Both the position numbers and the translations under genes were made by a program. Positions 1-8,087 of a stretch of 64,000 bases of DNA are shown here, in pieces. Position 1 is the first letter of the stretch. Each line of letters opens with the position of its first letter. This DNA is from Microaerobacter geothermalis (GTDB lineage Bacteria > Bacillota > Bacilli > DSM-22679): contig NZ_JAKIHL010000002.1 in the NCBI RefSeq assembly GCF_021608135.1, forward strand, positions 62,001-126,000. Reading direction: 5' to 3'. Below the pieces are notes generated by a model. The model was not told the DNA's origin, did not search any database, and saw nothing but the letters and a program-made list of their open reading frames with translations.

Positions 1-38
1 TCCAGGGATTCGTTTTTACGAACACGAGTCTCAGCCAC
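1..38 (-). CDS. rpsU: 30S ribosomal protein S21, N-terminal fragment
   Basis: Only the first 12 codons and two further bases are in the window; the gene continues to the left. Starting from a GTG at 38, the reading is MAETRVRKNESL, which matches the basic N-terminus of ribosomal protein S21, a small-subunit protein. A GGAGGGAGGG ribosome binding site lies just upstream at about 45-54. In Bacillus, rpsU sits near mtaB and a Na/Pi transporter gene of the YqeW type. Those genes are found here near 20-25 kb, so roughly 20 kb of accessory genes appear to separate them. Confidence 0.8.
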   Translation of the reverse strand, partial: MAETRVRKNESL

Positions 39-69
39 AATTTTCCCTCCCTCCGCTTAACCATAAACA

Positions 70-98
70 GCTCTACCCTTTTGGGCAAAGTCTGTCAA
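70..98 (-). promoter_or_regulatory. possible sigma-A promoter for rpsU
   Basis: On the minus strand a perfect TTGACA (93-98) is followed after 17 bases by TAGAGC (70-75), a weak -10 hexamer. It lies about 30 bases upstream of the rpsU GTG. The -35 and spacing are good but the -10 matches only half of the consensus, so this is tentative. Confidence 0.35.
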
Positions 99-128
99 AG
101 TTCATTATATTATAGAGGGGTTAGGAAA

Positions 129-470
129 TCAACCTTGACCTGGTGTTCCCAATTTTCCGCCGCTTAATACATGAAAATGGATGTGGAAAACCTCTTGGCC
201 ACCTTCTTTTCCACAATTATTAATGACTCGGAATCCTTTCAATTCCAACTCTCTGGCGAGCTTTTGAACTGTTGAATGAATCTTGCCCATTAGGGGCAGA
301 TCCTGTTCTTCCACATCCATATAGGTAGGAATGTGCTTTTTAGGAATGACCAGAAAATGTACATCCGCTTTCGGATGAATATCGTAAAAGGCCATCACAT
401 CATCATCTTCATAAATCTTTTGGGAAGGAATTTCTCCCGCAACAATTTTACAAAAAATACAATCCCTCAC
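129..470 (-). CDS. hit: HIT family nucleotide-binding hydrolase
   Basis: A 113-aa histidine triad protein. These enzymes cleave nucleoside phosphoramidates or related nucleotide conjugates in the cytoplasm. The family motif HxHxH is present as HIHFH (His96, His98, His100) close to the C-terminus, with the usual N-terminal CIFCKI signature at residues 4-9. The length is normal for a single-domain HINT-like protein. It starts at GTG (470), supported by a GGAGG about 11 bases upstream. It lies between rpsU and the ywgA-like gene on the same strand. The family assignment is firm; the exact substrate is unknown. Confidence 0.92.
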   Translation of the reverse strand: MRDCIFCKIVAGEIPSQKIYEDDDVMAFYDIHPKADVHFLVIPKKHIPTYMDVEEQDLPLMGKIHSTVQKLARELELKGFRVINNCGKEGGQEVFHIHFHVLSGGKLGTPGQG

Positions 471-533
471 TCAAAACGCCTCCTTTATTACTTTTCCAAA
501 AACTTCTCATTTTTATTAGCATATTTCGATCCA

Positions 534-1031
534 TTATTGCTTAAATTCCTTATCATAAAATTGAATGACCTCATCCAGCCATTCACCCAAATGGGGCTTT
601 AATTCCACCACTTTTTCTTTGGCTACGTTAGGGTCATATCCATTTTCCATTAAATAAGCATAGGTACTTAATAATTCTAAGAAAGAAGAAGATTTCTCAG
701 ACAACTTTTGAATCAGATCCTCATAATCCTGGAAACTAAATGCGGGTTGAGATTCTTCATAAGCATTTTTAAAAAGAAGTCCTTTCTCAGTAATCCGATA
801 AAAATAGTTGTCCCCTGGCTTATCTTCCTGTAAAAATCCTTGTTCCACTAAATCATGAACCAGTCCCTGCAGCTCAAAAGAATAGGGGCCATAATGATGG
901 TATTCATATTTGAAGGAAAAATCTAAGCCCCTGTGTTCCAGAAGGTGAATGGTTTTCTGAAGCCTTTTTCTCCCGCTTAATTCTTTTACCCTGTCAAAAA
1001 AGGTAAGCAGCTGATAAGCCTTTTCGAACAC
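534..1031 (-). CDS. ywgA: YwgA family conserved protein
   Basis: A 165-aa soluble protein of unknown biochemical function that resembles Bacillus YwgA. Residues about 16-60 contain the conserved GRKRLQKTIHLLE stretch and an aromatic/His patch (YEYHHYGPYS), followed by a winged-helix-like region. It starts at GTG (1031) with a G-rich ribosome binding site. The gene directly follows the ywfO-like HD gene (22-bp gap). In Bacillus subtilis ywfO and ywgA are also close together, which supports the assignment. No catalytic motif is visible. It could act as a regulator or partner of the HD protein, but that is inference. Confidence 0.7.
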   Translation of the reverse strand: MFEKAYQLLTFFDRVKELSGRKRLQKTIHLLEHRGLDFSFKYEYHHYGPYSFELQGLVHDLVEQGFLQEDKPGDNYFYRITEKGLLFKNAYEESQPAFSFQDYEDLIQKLSEKSSSFLELLSTYAYLMENGYDPNVAKEKVVELKPHLGEWLDEVIQFYDKEFKQ

Positions 1032-1052
1032 GGTAAATCCCCCCTTCCAAAG

Positions 1053-2363
1053 TTAGTCAACCTCCAAAATCGCATCCCGCAGATACTCTGGAACATAGTA
1101 ACCCTCGCGAATAATCTGTTTGTTTCTGATTGTTTTGATCACATCCGATACCTGGGATAATTCATATTCCTTTCCTTCTTCATCAAATAAAAATATTTGC
1201 TCAGAAGCTTCCTGTTCTTGCGGGCCCTCAAAATCATGGGGCTTGTGCATAATGTAGGTATCTTTGTAGGAACTGCTTGAAATCTCATCCCTTAACAAAA
1301 GATATTTTTGCGGAATTCCATGGGATTTCTCCGCATTTTTCGCTAGTTCCATTAAGGTAAACCAGTCCATGCTTCTCAGAATAATTTTATATAATTTCCG
1401 GTTTAATAACCGCTTTGACAAATCGGACAGGATCGGATCATCATGTTTTGCCCATCGGGATAAAAAGTACCAGATGATGTGATCATCCAGCTTCAAATAA
1501 TGAAAAAGTCCCTCATCAGATAACCCCATTTCCAAAAGCTGTTGTAAATCATCAGGGATCTCTACGGGAACTCCGCCAGTTTTTAACTCAGATACCCTTT
1601 CAAAAATTTTTTCCACTAACAATTCTGCACTTCGTGTTGTTTTATGAAAATATACATTCACATACATATAATATCTTGCCATCACAAAATCTTCGGCAAT
1701 GCTCTTTCCCTTGTCAAGATCAAGACCTACTTCCATCTCCCCGTTAATGGATCCCAGTCGAAGAGAATTGATCAGCCACTCCAAATCAAAGGTTCCATAT
1801 CCGGCACCCGTTAACTTGGAATCCCTCAGAAGGTAGTCGATTCGGTCGGTATCCAGTTGACTGGACAACAGTTTAACCACCGCTTTGGAGGAATGGGTTC
1901 GGCGAATCACTTCCGCCACTTCTTCTGAAAAGCCTGTCCGGTATGATTCCAAAACCTCTTTCACCATGGTGTCACCGGTGATTATTTTCACTGTCCACCG
2001 TTCATGACGAACTTTGGTTATCCTTTCCAAAGCATGGGAAAAAGGACCATGTCCAATGTCGTGAAGAAGGGCAGCTACCAACGCAAGCATCCTTTGATCG
2101 TTAATTTCTTCAACAAAACGCTTCGCATCTTTTTCTTTAGACCGGGAAAGCTTCTCTATAAATCTTTTCATCACATGGATAACCCCAAGGGAATGGGAAA
2201 AACGGGAATGCTCTGCTCCTGGATAAGTAAGAAAACTAAACCCCAACTGCCGAATATGGCGCAACCTTTGAAATTCTGGGGTATCTAACAGGTCAATAAT
2301 TAATCGTTCATCCTGTTTATCAAACTGGATAATATTGTGGACCGGATCTCGAAAGACCTTCAA
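1053..2363 (-). CDS. ywfO: HD-superfamily phosphohydrolase, YwfO/dNTPase-like
   Basis: A 436-aa cytoplasmic metal-dependent phosphohydrolase. The N-terminus KVFRDPVHNII, the HSRFSHS box (about 52-58) and the HD pair His101-Asp102 in LLHDIGHGPFSH are typical of the dNTP triphosphohydrolase-like/YwfO group. A later DTDRIDYLLRD segment supplies a further conserved acidic cluster. It begins at TTG (2363), placed after a GGGGGAG ribosome binding site; no better start is visible. It is followed by the ywgA-like gene and preceded by the HD-GYP gene, all on the minus strand and probably co-transcribed. The family is certain; the true substrate (dNTP, ppGpp or another nucleotide) is not shown by sequence. 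Confidence 0.85.
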   Translation of the reverse strand: MKVFRDPVHNIIQFDKQDERLIIDLLDTPEFQRLRHIRQLGFSFLTYPGAEHSRFSHSLGVIHVMKRFIEKLSRSKEKDAKRFVEEINDQRMLALVAALLHDIGHGPFSHALERITKVRHERWTVKIITGDTMVKEVLESYRTGFSEEVAEVIRRTHSSKAVVKLLSSQLDTDRIDYLLRDSKLTGAGYGTFDLEWLINSLRLGSINGEMEVGLDLDKGKSIAEDFVMARYYMYVNVYFHKTTRSAELLVEKIFERVSELKTGGVPVEIPDDLQQLLEMGLSDEGLFHYLKLDDHIIWYFLSRWAKHDDPILSDLSKRLLNRKLYKIILRSMDWFTLMELAKNAEKSHGIPQKYLLLRDEISSSSYKDTYIMHKPHDFEGPQEQEASEQIFLFDEEGKEYELSQVSDVIKTIRNKQIIREGYYVPEYLRDAILEVD

Positions 2364-2389
2364 GAATGACTCCCCCTTATAGGGTTCAG

Positions 2390-3667
2390 TTATGAGACAT
2401 TTTTAAAAAAGGATTTATCCCATTTTTCATAGTTATTTCCAAATTGCTTTTTCAACCCGTCAATAAACATATCTACCAAATCAGGGTCAAACTGGGTACC
2501 AGCACAACGCTTCAGCTCACTTACAGCTTCTGCCATGGTCATTCCTTCTTTATATTGCCTGTCCGCTGTCATGGCATCAAAAGAATCAGCGATACACATA
2601 ATCCGGGCATGAAGCGGGATCTGTTTATCCTTTAGTCCCATTGGATACCCCTTCCCATCATATCTTTCATGGTGGTGACGGATAACAGGAAGGAATTTTT
2701 TAAAGAAATGAATATCCTTCACTAACTGATAGCCCACTTCGGGATGAGTCTTCATCACTTCGTACTCTTCTGGAGTCAGCTTTCCCGGTTTTGTCAAAAT
2801 TTCATTTGGTATTTCAATCTTCCCGATATCATGCCAAGAGGCTGCTCTAGATAGTTGAACGATGTCTGTCTTGGGCAATTTCATGTTTTCCGCCAGAAGG
2901 ACGGTCCAATACTTCACACGCTCACAATGCTCATAAGTTATCGGATCCTTCTTCTTAATCATGTATAATGTAAAATTGGTACAGGCTAAAAGTTCATTGT
3001 TAAAAATATGACGATATGTAATAGCCGGCCGCAAGAAATACGCCAAAAACGTAAAGGCAGCTACGCCGATAATGTTAGTGAAATAATAGAGGATGACATT
3101 TATGAGTCCAAGGAAAATAGTAGTAGCACTAGTTTTTAAAGCAGATATTATTCCTACTAAAGCATTAATATCCAACTTACGTTTTTCAATGGAAACTACC
3201 AATAGAACCAGAGAATTCAGAATTAGCACATATAACAAACCAGAAAAAATAATTAATATAAACGATTTCCCAGAAAAAATATTTTGAATATCAATATTAA
3301 ACATTTGTTTAATTAAAAGCGAAGGAATTAATGTAGAAGTACCCATCGCTGAAAAATTAAATAATACTTTATACCACTCTTTTTTATATCTCAACAAATC
3401 TAAACTACTCAAAGCAGCAACAAATGCAGCAAAAAAGGGATCTAAGAAAACCATGGCAGGTAATATAATAGGTAACCTGATTGAGAACACCAATCCAGCT
3501 TTTAAATCCTTAACAGATCCATAATTAAGAAAAGTCATTAAAAGAACCAAAGAAATCGTGATCAGAAAATTATTTGCAGATAAAGACATCGGGTCAAATA
3601 TCCAAATTTGTCCTGAAATGAATAATATAACTATGAAGGAAACATAAAGTATCAGAAACAGGTTCAA
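2390..3667 (-). CDS. membrane HD-GYP domain phosphodiesterase
   Basis: A 425-aa protein. Residues 1-215 form a hydrophobic region with roughly six to eight membrane spans. The C-terminal half (about 240-415) is an HD-GYP domain, a family that degrades cyclic dinucleotides, mainly c-di-GMP. The metal-binding HD is His279-Asp280 (WHDIGK), followed by a conserved HHHERYDGKGYP stretch (331-342) that includes GYP at 340-342. The N-terminal region matches no sensor that I can name. A good RBS (GGAGGG) precedes the start at 3667. A 25-aa peptide gene ends 49 bp upstream, so a peptide or membrane signal may control this enzyme; that link is inference. Confidence 0.88.
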   Translation of the reverse strand: MNLFLILYVSFIVILFISGQIWIFDPMSLSANNFLITISLVLLMTFLNYGSVKDLKAGLVFSIRLPIILPAMVFLDPFFAAFVAALSSLDLLRYKKEWYKVLFNFSAMGTSTLIPSLLIKQMFNIDIQNIFSGKSFILIIFSGLLYVLILNSLVLLVVSIEKRKLDINALVGIISALKTSATTIFLGLINVILYYFTNIIGVAAFTFLAYFLRPAITYRHIFNNELLACTNFTLYMIKKKDPITYEHCERVKYWTVLLAENMKLPKTDIVQLSRAASWHDIGKIEIPNEILTKPGKLTPEEYEVMKTHPEVGYQLVKDIHFFKKFLPVIRHHHERYDGKGYPMGLKDKQIPLHARIMCIADSFDAMTADRQYKEGMTMAEAVSELKRCAGTQFDPDLVDMFIDGLKKQFGNNYEKWDKSFFKNVS

Positions 3668-3716
3668 AACAGCTCCCTCCTAAATATTCCTGCATAGCAT
3701 AACTTTAAAAATTAAA

Positions 3717-3794
3717 TTACCAAGTAGTAGATTCGCCAGCGGCGGATTTAGCTTGTTTAATAGCAATCGCTAAAACACGGATCACTTTTTTCAT
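3717..3794 (-). CDS. 25-aa putative signal peptide or small membrane-associated peptide
   Basis: A short open frame with a strong AAGGGAGG ribosome binding site 7 bases before its ATG. The product starts MKKVIRVLAIAIKQ and ends AAGESTTW, with the stop directly after the Trp. It has a basic, amphipathic N-terminal helix and a small Ala/Gly/Ser/Thr-rich end. This resembles the leader plus core of AgrD-type cyclic peptide precursors, but it lacks the acidic tail and the downstream Gly-x-Tyr-Gln-Pro portion. No AgrB-like processing gene is seen nearby. It lies between an unrecognised 212-aa protein gene and the membrane HD-GYP gene, all co-directional. It could be a quorum peptide, a small regulator of the HD-GYP protein, or a translated leader. 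Confidence 0.6.
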   Translation of the reverse strand: MKKVIRVLAIAIKQAKSAAGESTTW

Positions 3795-3807
3795 GCGATG
3801 ACCTCCC

Positions 3808-3833
3808 TTAAATGAAATTTTTTAGTCATTTAA
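3808..3833 (-). promoter_or_regulatory. hairpin next to the peptide ribosome binding site
   Basis: Perfect 8-bp inverted repeat, TTAAATGA at 3808-3815 and TCATTTAA at 3826-3833, with a 10-base loop. On the minus-strand transcript its 3' arm runs straight into the AAGGGAGG ribosome binding site of the 25-aa peptide. It has no strong U-tract, so it is more likely a translation or RNA-stability element than a terminator. Confidence 0.4.
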
Positions 3834-3890
3834 GTTCGGCTCATCTCGCTTTCGGCTCTGCTCCTTCGTTATGCTATGCAAGATTGAAAA

Positions 3891-4529
3891 CTACGCGAAC
3901 GTATCCATCCTTCTGTTCAGACCGTCCAAGACTGCCTTTGCCACGCTTCCTAAGAGGTCTTTGTTGTAGATGGATGACCCTACATACATCCCTCCGGCAC
4001 CTGTCTCGGTATTCATCACGGATAGGGTGACACAAATGACATCTACCGCTCCCATTGGGATTTTGCGAACGGTATCGATTCGGATGCTGTAATTGGAAAC
4101 AATATTTGTAATTGCCTTTGCCGCAGCATTGGCAATGATATATTCAATTTCCATTTCAAAAGAATGAACTTCCATTTTTCCAGTAATGATGTTGTCCTGA
4201 TACTCCAATTGAACAACACCTTCTACCACATCATTCCTCTTGAATGCCTGATAGGCGGTAATGAAACGAACACGACTTAATTTGCTGGACTCTCGATCTA
4301 TTGATCGCTCTATGATGCTAATTTTTTGATGATTAACCCGAAATCCAAATACACTGCGGAAGGTTTCCTCCACATCCCTTTTTATATCCTTCGGATGTCG
4401 TTTTCCATCGCTAAAAATACCGATGGCTAAAATATCTCCCTCATCATCAACATCCAGGTGTCCATGATCTACATTCTTGATTTTTTTTATTTCTTGTTCA
4501 AAAGCTACGATATGTTCCTGTTTCAACAT
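3891..4529 (-). CDS. conserved protein of unknown function
   Basis: A 212-aa soluble protein without signal peptide or membrane span. I do not recognise a named family. Two parts are visible. Residues about 1-75 contain a HGHLDVDDEGD-like segment followed by RHPKDIKRDVEETFRSVFGF, which reads like a small alpha/beta domain. Residues about 80-212 are rich in beta-forming stretches and end with GGMYVGSS and a helix ending LDGLNRR. It is the first gene of a run that continues with the 25-aa peptide and the membrane HD-GYP protein. That position suggests a role in the same signalling unit, but nothing in the sequence proves it. Confidence 0.6.
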   Translation of the reverse strand: MLKQEHIVAFEQEIKKIKNVDHGHLDVDDEGDILAIGIFSDGKRHPKDIKRDVEETFRSVFGFRVNHQKISIIERSIDRESSKLSRVRFITAYQAFKRNDVVEGVVQLEYQDNIITGKMEVHSFEMEIEYIIANAAAKAITNIVSNYSIRIDTVRKIPMGAVDVICVTLSVMNTETGAGGMYVGSSIYNKDLLGSVAKAVLDGLNRRMDTFA

Positions 4530-4660
4530 CTATCCGACACCCCTGATATCTATGATTTCATGGTAACTAGATTCGTTAAAAGATGACAAAATCCTGCTAT
4601 ATTCGAGTGTTTTACTACAAAAAAATTTCAAACTTCTAAGGAAAGAAGGAAATTCCCAAA

Positions 4661-4689
4661 TTGTAGAGAATCTGAAGAAGAGGTAATTT
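4661..4689 (+). promoter_or_regulatory. possible sigma-A promoter for the MFS gene
   Basis: TTGTAG (4661-4666) and TAATTT (4684-4689) are separated by 17 bases and lie about 50 bases upstream of the MFS start. Both hexamers deviate from consensus, so support is moderate. Confidence 0.35.
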
Positions 4690-4740
4690 AAACTAATTTA
4701 TAGACTGATCTAAAGTAATGGTATTTTTAGGAGGAGTAGT

Positions 4741-5970
4741 ATGTCTTTTCTATCAAATATGGTTCTTTCGCCCTCTTTAGCACGGAATAAACCCTTTCTT
4801 TTTTTATTTACGGGGAGAGTCATCTCTCAATTGGGAGATAAGTTATATTTGCTCGCATTACCTTGGTTTGTACTGGAAATAACGGGATCAGTTGTTCAAT
4901 TTGCCAACACCATGGCCCTCGAACTTCTTCCTGCTCTGCTGTTTTCTCCTTTTATCGGCGTTTGGGTAGATCGCGCTGACCGGAAAAAGATTTTGATTCT
5001 ATCAGACATTTCACAAGGACTGGTGATTACATTGCTAGTCATTGCTGTAATGATGGGATTTACCTGGATTGGTCTAATCTATATCACCGCATTTCTTCTT
5101 TCTATCTTAACTTTACTCTTTGAGGCTGCAACGGATGCTTATATGCCCTCTATTGTTGCCAAGGAAGATATTACAGAGGCGAATGCCAAATTGACCATGG
5201 TGGCCACAATTATGCGAGTCATCGGACCCGCCCTAGCCGGTTTTATGATCGGGATTATCGGTTCCATTGCGACCATTGCCTTTAACGGGCTTACTTTTTT
5301 CCTTTCCGCTCTATTTCTCTCTTTTGTTCCCAATCAGTCGATGAAACAAAACAGAGAAAACAGCGGTTCCCAAACCATCTTACACAACATGAAAGAAGGG
5401 TTTGTTTATCTGGTCACTCATCCGGTACTGATGCCCATTGCCATTTTTAGTGCGTTAATAAATATTAGCATCCAAGCTGCTACCAGTCTTTTTATCTTTG
5501 AGAGCAAAGAAATTCAAGGTTACGGAGCATTTGAAACCTCCACCATTTTCTGGGTTAGTGGGCTATTTTCCTTCTTTACCACACTCATCATTAAACCGGT
5601 GAATAACAGAATTACCAAAGGGCAAATGATCCGGTATGGTGCCCTGGGTGTTTTAATTGGAATCGGGATTCTCTTAATCGATCAATCGGTCGTCACCTTA
5701 ACCATTTCCTATACCTTGCTCTTGGCTATTGGTATTTTCGTGGGTGTCAGTATGATGAGCCTCCGCCAGGAAATTGTGCCTACTCATTTATTGGGACGAG
5801 TTATGACAGCCAACCGTATGATTAATAATTCCCTTTCTCCCCTCGCCATTTTGCTTGGCGGATATCTGGCCAACCGTTATTCTCCATACCTGGTTTATTT
5901 ATTGTCCACCCTTCTCGTATCAGGCAACGTTCTTTATGCCTGGCTGGGAAAAATCAAAGATATCAAGTAA
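4741..5970 (+). CDS. MFS transporter, probable drug/metabolite exporter
   Basis: A 409-aa polytopic membrane protein with about twelve hydrophobic segments. The early motif GRVISQLGDKLYLLALPWF (about 27-45) and the loop WVDRADRKK (about 74-82) are the standard major facilitator signature between TM2 and TM3. The overall pattern fits the MFS branch related to macrolide/enterobactin exporters (MFS_3). The ATG at 4741 follows GGAGGAG by 4-5 bases. It is the only plus-strand gene in the first 20 kb and is transcribed divergently from the 212-aa protein gene. The substrate cannot be predicted. Confidence 0.85.
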   Translation: MSFLSNMVLSPSLARNKPFLFLFTGRVISQLGDKLYLLALPWFVLEITGSVVQFANTMALELLPALLFSPFIGVWVDRADRKKILILSDISQGLVITLLVIAVMMGFTWIGLIYITAFLLSILTLLFEAATDAYMPSIVAKEDITEANAKLTMVATIMRVIGPALAGFMIGIIGSIATIAFNGLTFFLSALFLSFVPNQSMKQNRENSGSQTILHNMKEGFVYLVTHPVLMPIAIFSALINISIQAATSLFIFESKEIQGYGAFETSTIFWVSGLFSFFTTLIIKPVNNRITKGQMIRYGALGVLIGIGILLIDQSVVTLTISYTLLLAIGIFVGVSMMSLRQEIVPTHLLGRVMTANRMINNSLSPLAILLGGYLANRYSPYLVYLLSTLLVSGNVLYAWLGKIKDIK

Positions 5971-5980
5971 GCTTACCATG

Positions 5981-6007
5981 CCGAACTCGACTTGTGAATC
6001 TTATAGG
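5981..6007. repeat. fragment of the dispersed structured repeat
   Basis: CCGAACTCGAC followed by TTGTGAATCTTATAGG resembles the right-hand part of the full repeat copies at 15.9 and 54.2 kb, with an internal deletion. It lies just after the MFS stop codon. The match is short, so it may be a decayed copy. Confidence 0.4.
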
Positions 6008-6062
6008 CACTTAGCCATTGGATAAAGTAGAAATGAACCAAAACAAAAAAAGCATGGAAAGA

Positions 6063-6110
6063 AAAAGGACCAAATGGAAACGATCGATTTCCATTGGCCC
6101 TTTTCTTATA
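6063..6110. terminator. bidirectional rho-independent terminator
   Basis: A stem of about 14 pairs forms between GGACCAAATGGAAA and TTTCCATTGGCCC (with one mismatch) around CGATCGA. It is flanked by A-rich sequence on the left and TTTTCTTA on the right. It lies between the convergent MFS and lactate permease genes and can serve both. Confidence 0.8.
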
Positions 6111-6137
6111 AGCTATAAAAATAATGTTACGATTCCT

Positions 6138-7937
6138 TTATATAGCTTTGCCTTTGCTCGTATCAAGGGGATTAGAATTTTTTACTCCTGAAGCAATAAA
6201 CCAAACGGCAGCAATGGCAATTAGTATGACCAAAATCGTTCCGACATTGAAAAATCCATATTTTCCGGCATAGAGAACGGAGTACCCTACTGATCCTGCC
6301 AGCAAAGCATAATAGGTCATAGGAAATATGGTTTTACGTATGGTAATCCCTTCCTTTCCAACTAGACCAACGACTGCTGATGCGGCAACTATATTATGAA
6401 CGGCAATCATGTTCCCTGCGGCTCCACCAACGGCCTGAAGAGCAACTACCCAAGTGGGGTCTACTCCAATCCTTTCCCCTACCCCATACTGGAAGAGAGA
6501 GAACATCATGTTAGAAACCGTATTGCTTCCGGCTACAAATGCGCCAAGTGCACCAATAAAAGGTGAAAAGAATGGCCAGGCTGAACCGGCTAATGCTGCA
6601 GTTCCTTCAGCAAGAACAATCGGCATCTTTTCAAAACCGGCGGCTCCACCCTGAGAATTGATAAATACCTGAACCATAGGAACGGTAAATACTAAAGCGG
6701 TTGCAGCAGATATCATCGTTTTACCAGATGATGCCCAAGCCTTTTTGTAGGAGTTAACATCCATTTTATGAAGGAAGAAGGTAATTATTGAAACTAAAAT
6801 AAATATGGTGCCTGGTAAGTATAGCGGCTGAAAGCTTGCCGTAATGCTGGTGCCAAATAAGTTAGGAAATTTAACTACCCATGCCTTGAACCAGGCACCG
6901 AATGGAAGGGAGCTAAGTCTTGTCAGAACCAAAAATAATGCAACCAAAATATAAGGTGACCACGCCATCGCCATGCTCATCTTTCCATTTTTTGAATGAA
7001 CCTCTTTTATTTCAATTTTCCCTACCCATTCAGGATCCCAGTTTTCCTTCTTATCAAATTCCCAATACCCATCCTTTGGAAGTAAAAATCCTTTCTTTGC
7101 CGCAGAAACGACGATAGCCAAACCAATTAATCCGCCAAACATGGATGGGAATTCCGAACCTAATACATTGGCAACAATGAGATAAGGAATAGTCATGGAA
7201 AAAGCTGCAAAGAGAGCGAATTTCCAAACCCGCAGCCCCTCTGACCAGGATTTGTTCTTGCCAAAGAACCGGGTCATGATGACAACAACCAAAAGGGGAA
7301 CAAGAGTACCAGAAATTGCATGAAGAAGGGCTACCTTAGCACCAATAAAATACAGGAACTGTGTCCAATCTGCATACCCGAGATTTGCCGCAAATTGTTT
7401 AATCCCCTCATCAGCAGACAAACCCGTGTTTACTCCAACTAATATTGGAGTTCCCACCGCTCCAAAGGAAACCGGGGTACTTTGGATAATCATCCCTGCT
7501 GTAACCGCTGCCAAAGCCGGGAATCCTAACCCCACCAACAAGGGAACCGCCACTGCAGCTGGAGTTCCAAAACCGGCTGAACCTTCAATAAATGATCCAA
7601 ATAGCCAAGCAATGATGATCACCTGAATTCGTCTGTCCGGTGTTATATCCGTAAAACCTTGTCGAATCACCTGAAGTCCTCCGCTTTCCTGGATGGTATT
7701 TAAAAGAAGAATGGCACCGAAGATAATATAAAGCAAGGTTCCTGCAACTACTAACCCATTGACAGAAGCAGCAGCTACCTGAGCTCCAGGCACTTTCCAA
7801 ACAAACAAGGCCAACAATACCGCAACAATGTAAGAAATAGGCATGGCTTTGCTGGCTGGCCATTTTAGCCATACAAGGAAAATGGCAACAGCGATAATTG
7901 GCAGCAATGAAAGAAAAGACAACACACCAATACTCAT
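6138..7937 (-). CDS. lctP: L-lactate permease family transporter
   Basis: A 599-aa polytopic membrane protein of the LctP family, which moves lactate or glycolate across the membrane with protons. It has more than twelve hydrophobic segments, the conserved [17 protein letters not shown] stretch near residues 110-130 and [18 protein letters not shown] near residue 500. An upstream extension of 13 codons is open, but the ATG at 7937 follows a GGGGAGGATCG ribosome binding site and starts MSIGVLSF, as is usual for the family. It is the last gene of the oxidase operon and imports the probable substrate of the GlcD/E/F enzymes. Length is slightly above the E. coli protein, which is normal. Confidence 0.9.
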   Translation of the reverse strand: MSIGVLSFLSLLPIIAVAIFLVWLKWPASKAMPISYIVAVLLALFVWKVPGAQVAAASVNGLVVAGTLLYIIFGAILLLNTIQESGGLQVIRQGFTDITPDRRIQVIIIAWLFGSFIEGSAGFGTPAAVAVPLLVGLGFPALAAVTAGMIIQSTPVSFGAVGTPILVGVNTGLSADEGIKQFAANLGYADWTQFLYFIGAKVALLHAISGTLVPLLVVVIMTRFFGKNKSWSEGLRVWKFALFAAFSMTIPYLIVANVLGSEFPSMFGGLIGLAIVVSAAKKGFLLPKDGYWEFDKKENWDPEWVGKIEIKEVHSKNGKMSMAMAWSPYILVALFLVLTRLSSLPFGAWFKAWVVKFPNLFGTSITASFQPLYLPGTIFILVSIITFFLHKMDVNSYKKAWASSGKTMISAATALVFTVPMVQVFINSQGGAAGFEKMPIVLAEGTAALAGSAWPFFSPFIGALGAFVAGSNTVSNMMFSLFQYGVGERIGVDPTWVVALQAVGGAAGNMIAVHNIVAASAVVGLVGKEGITIRKTIFPMTYYALLAGSVGYSVLYAGKYGFFNVGTILVILIAIAAVWFIASGVKNSNPLDTSKGKAI

Positions 7938-8087
7938 AAGCGATCCTCCCCTTAAAAAATTAGACAATAAGTTCAAAATATGTTGTGTTTTTTTATGATT
8001 TTCAGGTGATCAGGTAACTCTATCTGCTTACATTAAATCATAGGTTTATTTTTTTATCAATACTGATTTTTTAGAAAATTTTAAGTT

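Noticed and set aside
3795-3890. c-di-GMP riboswitch before the peptide/HD-GYP genes
   Set aside because: The GEMM core (CACGCACAGGGCAAACC-like) is missing; only a short hairpin is seen.
7938-7976. Upstream start for lactate permease
   Set aside because: The 13 extra codons have no RBS, and the ATG at 7937 is directly after GGGGAGGATCG.
8005-8022. Second GntR operator between glcD and lctP (GGTGATCAGGTAAC)
   Set aside because: It is only partly symmetric and does not share the core of the palindrome before the regulator gene.
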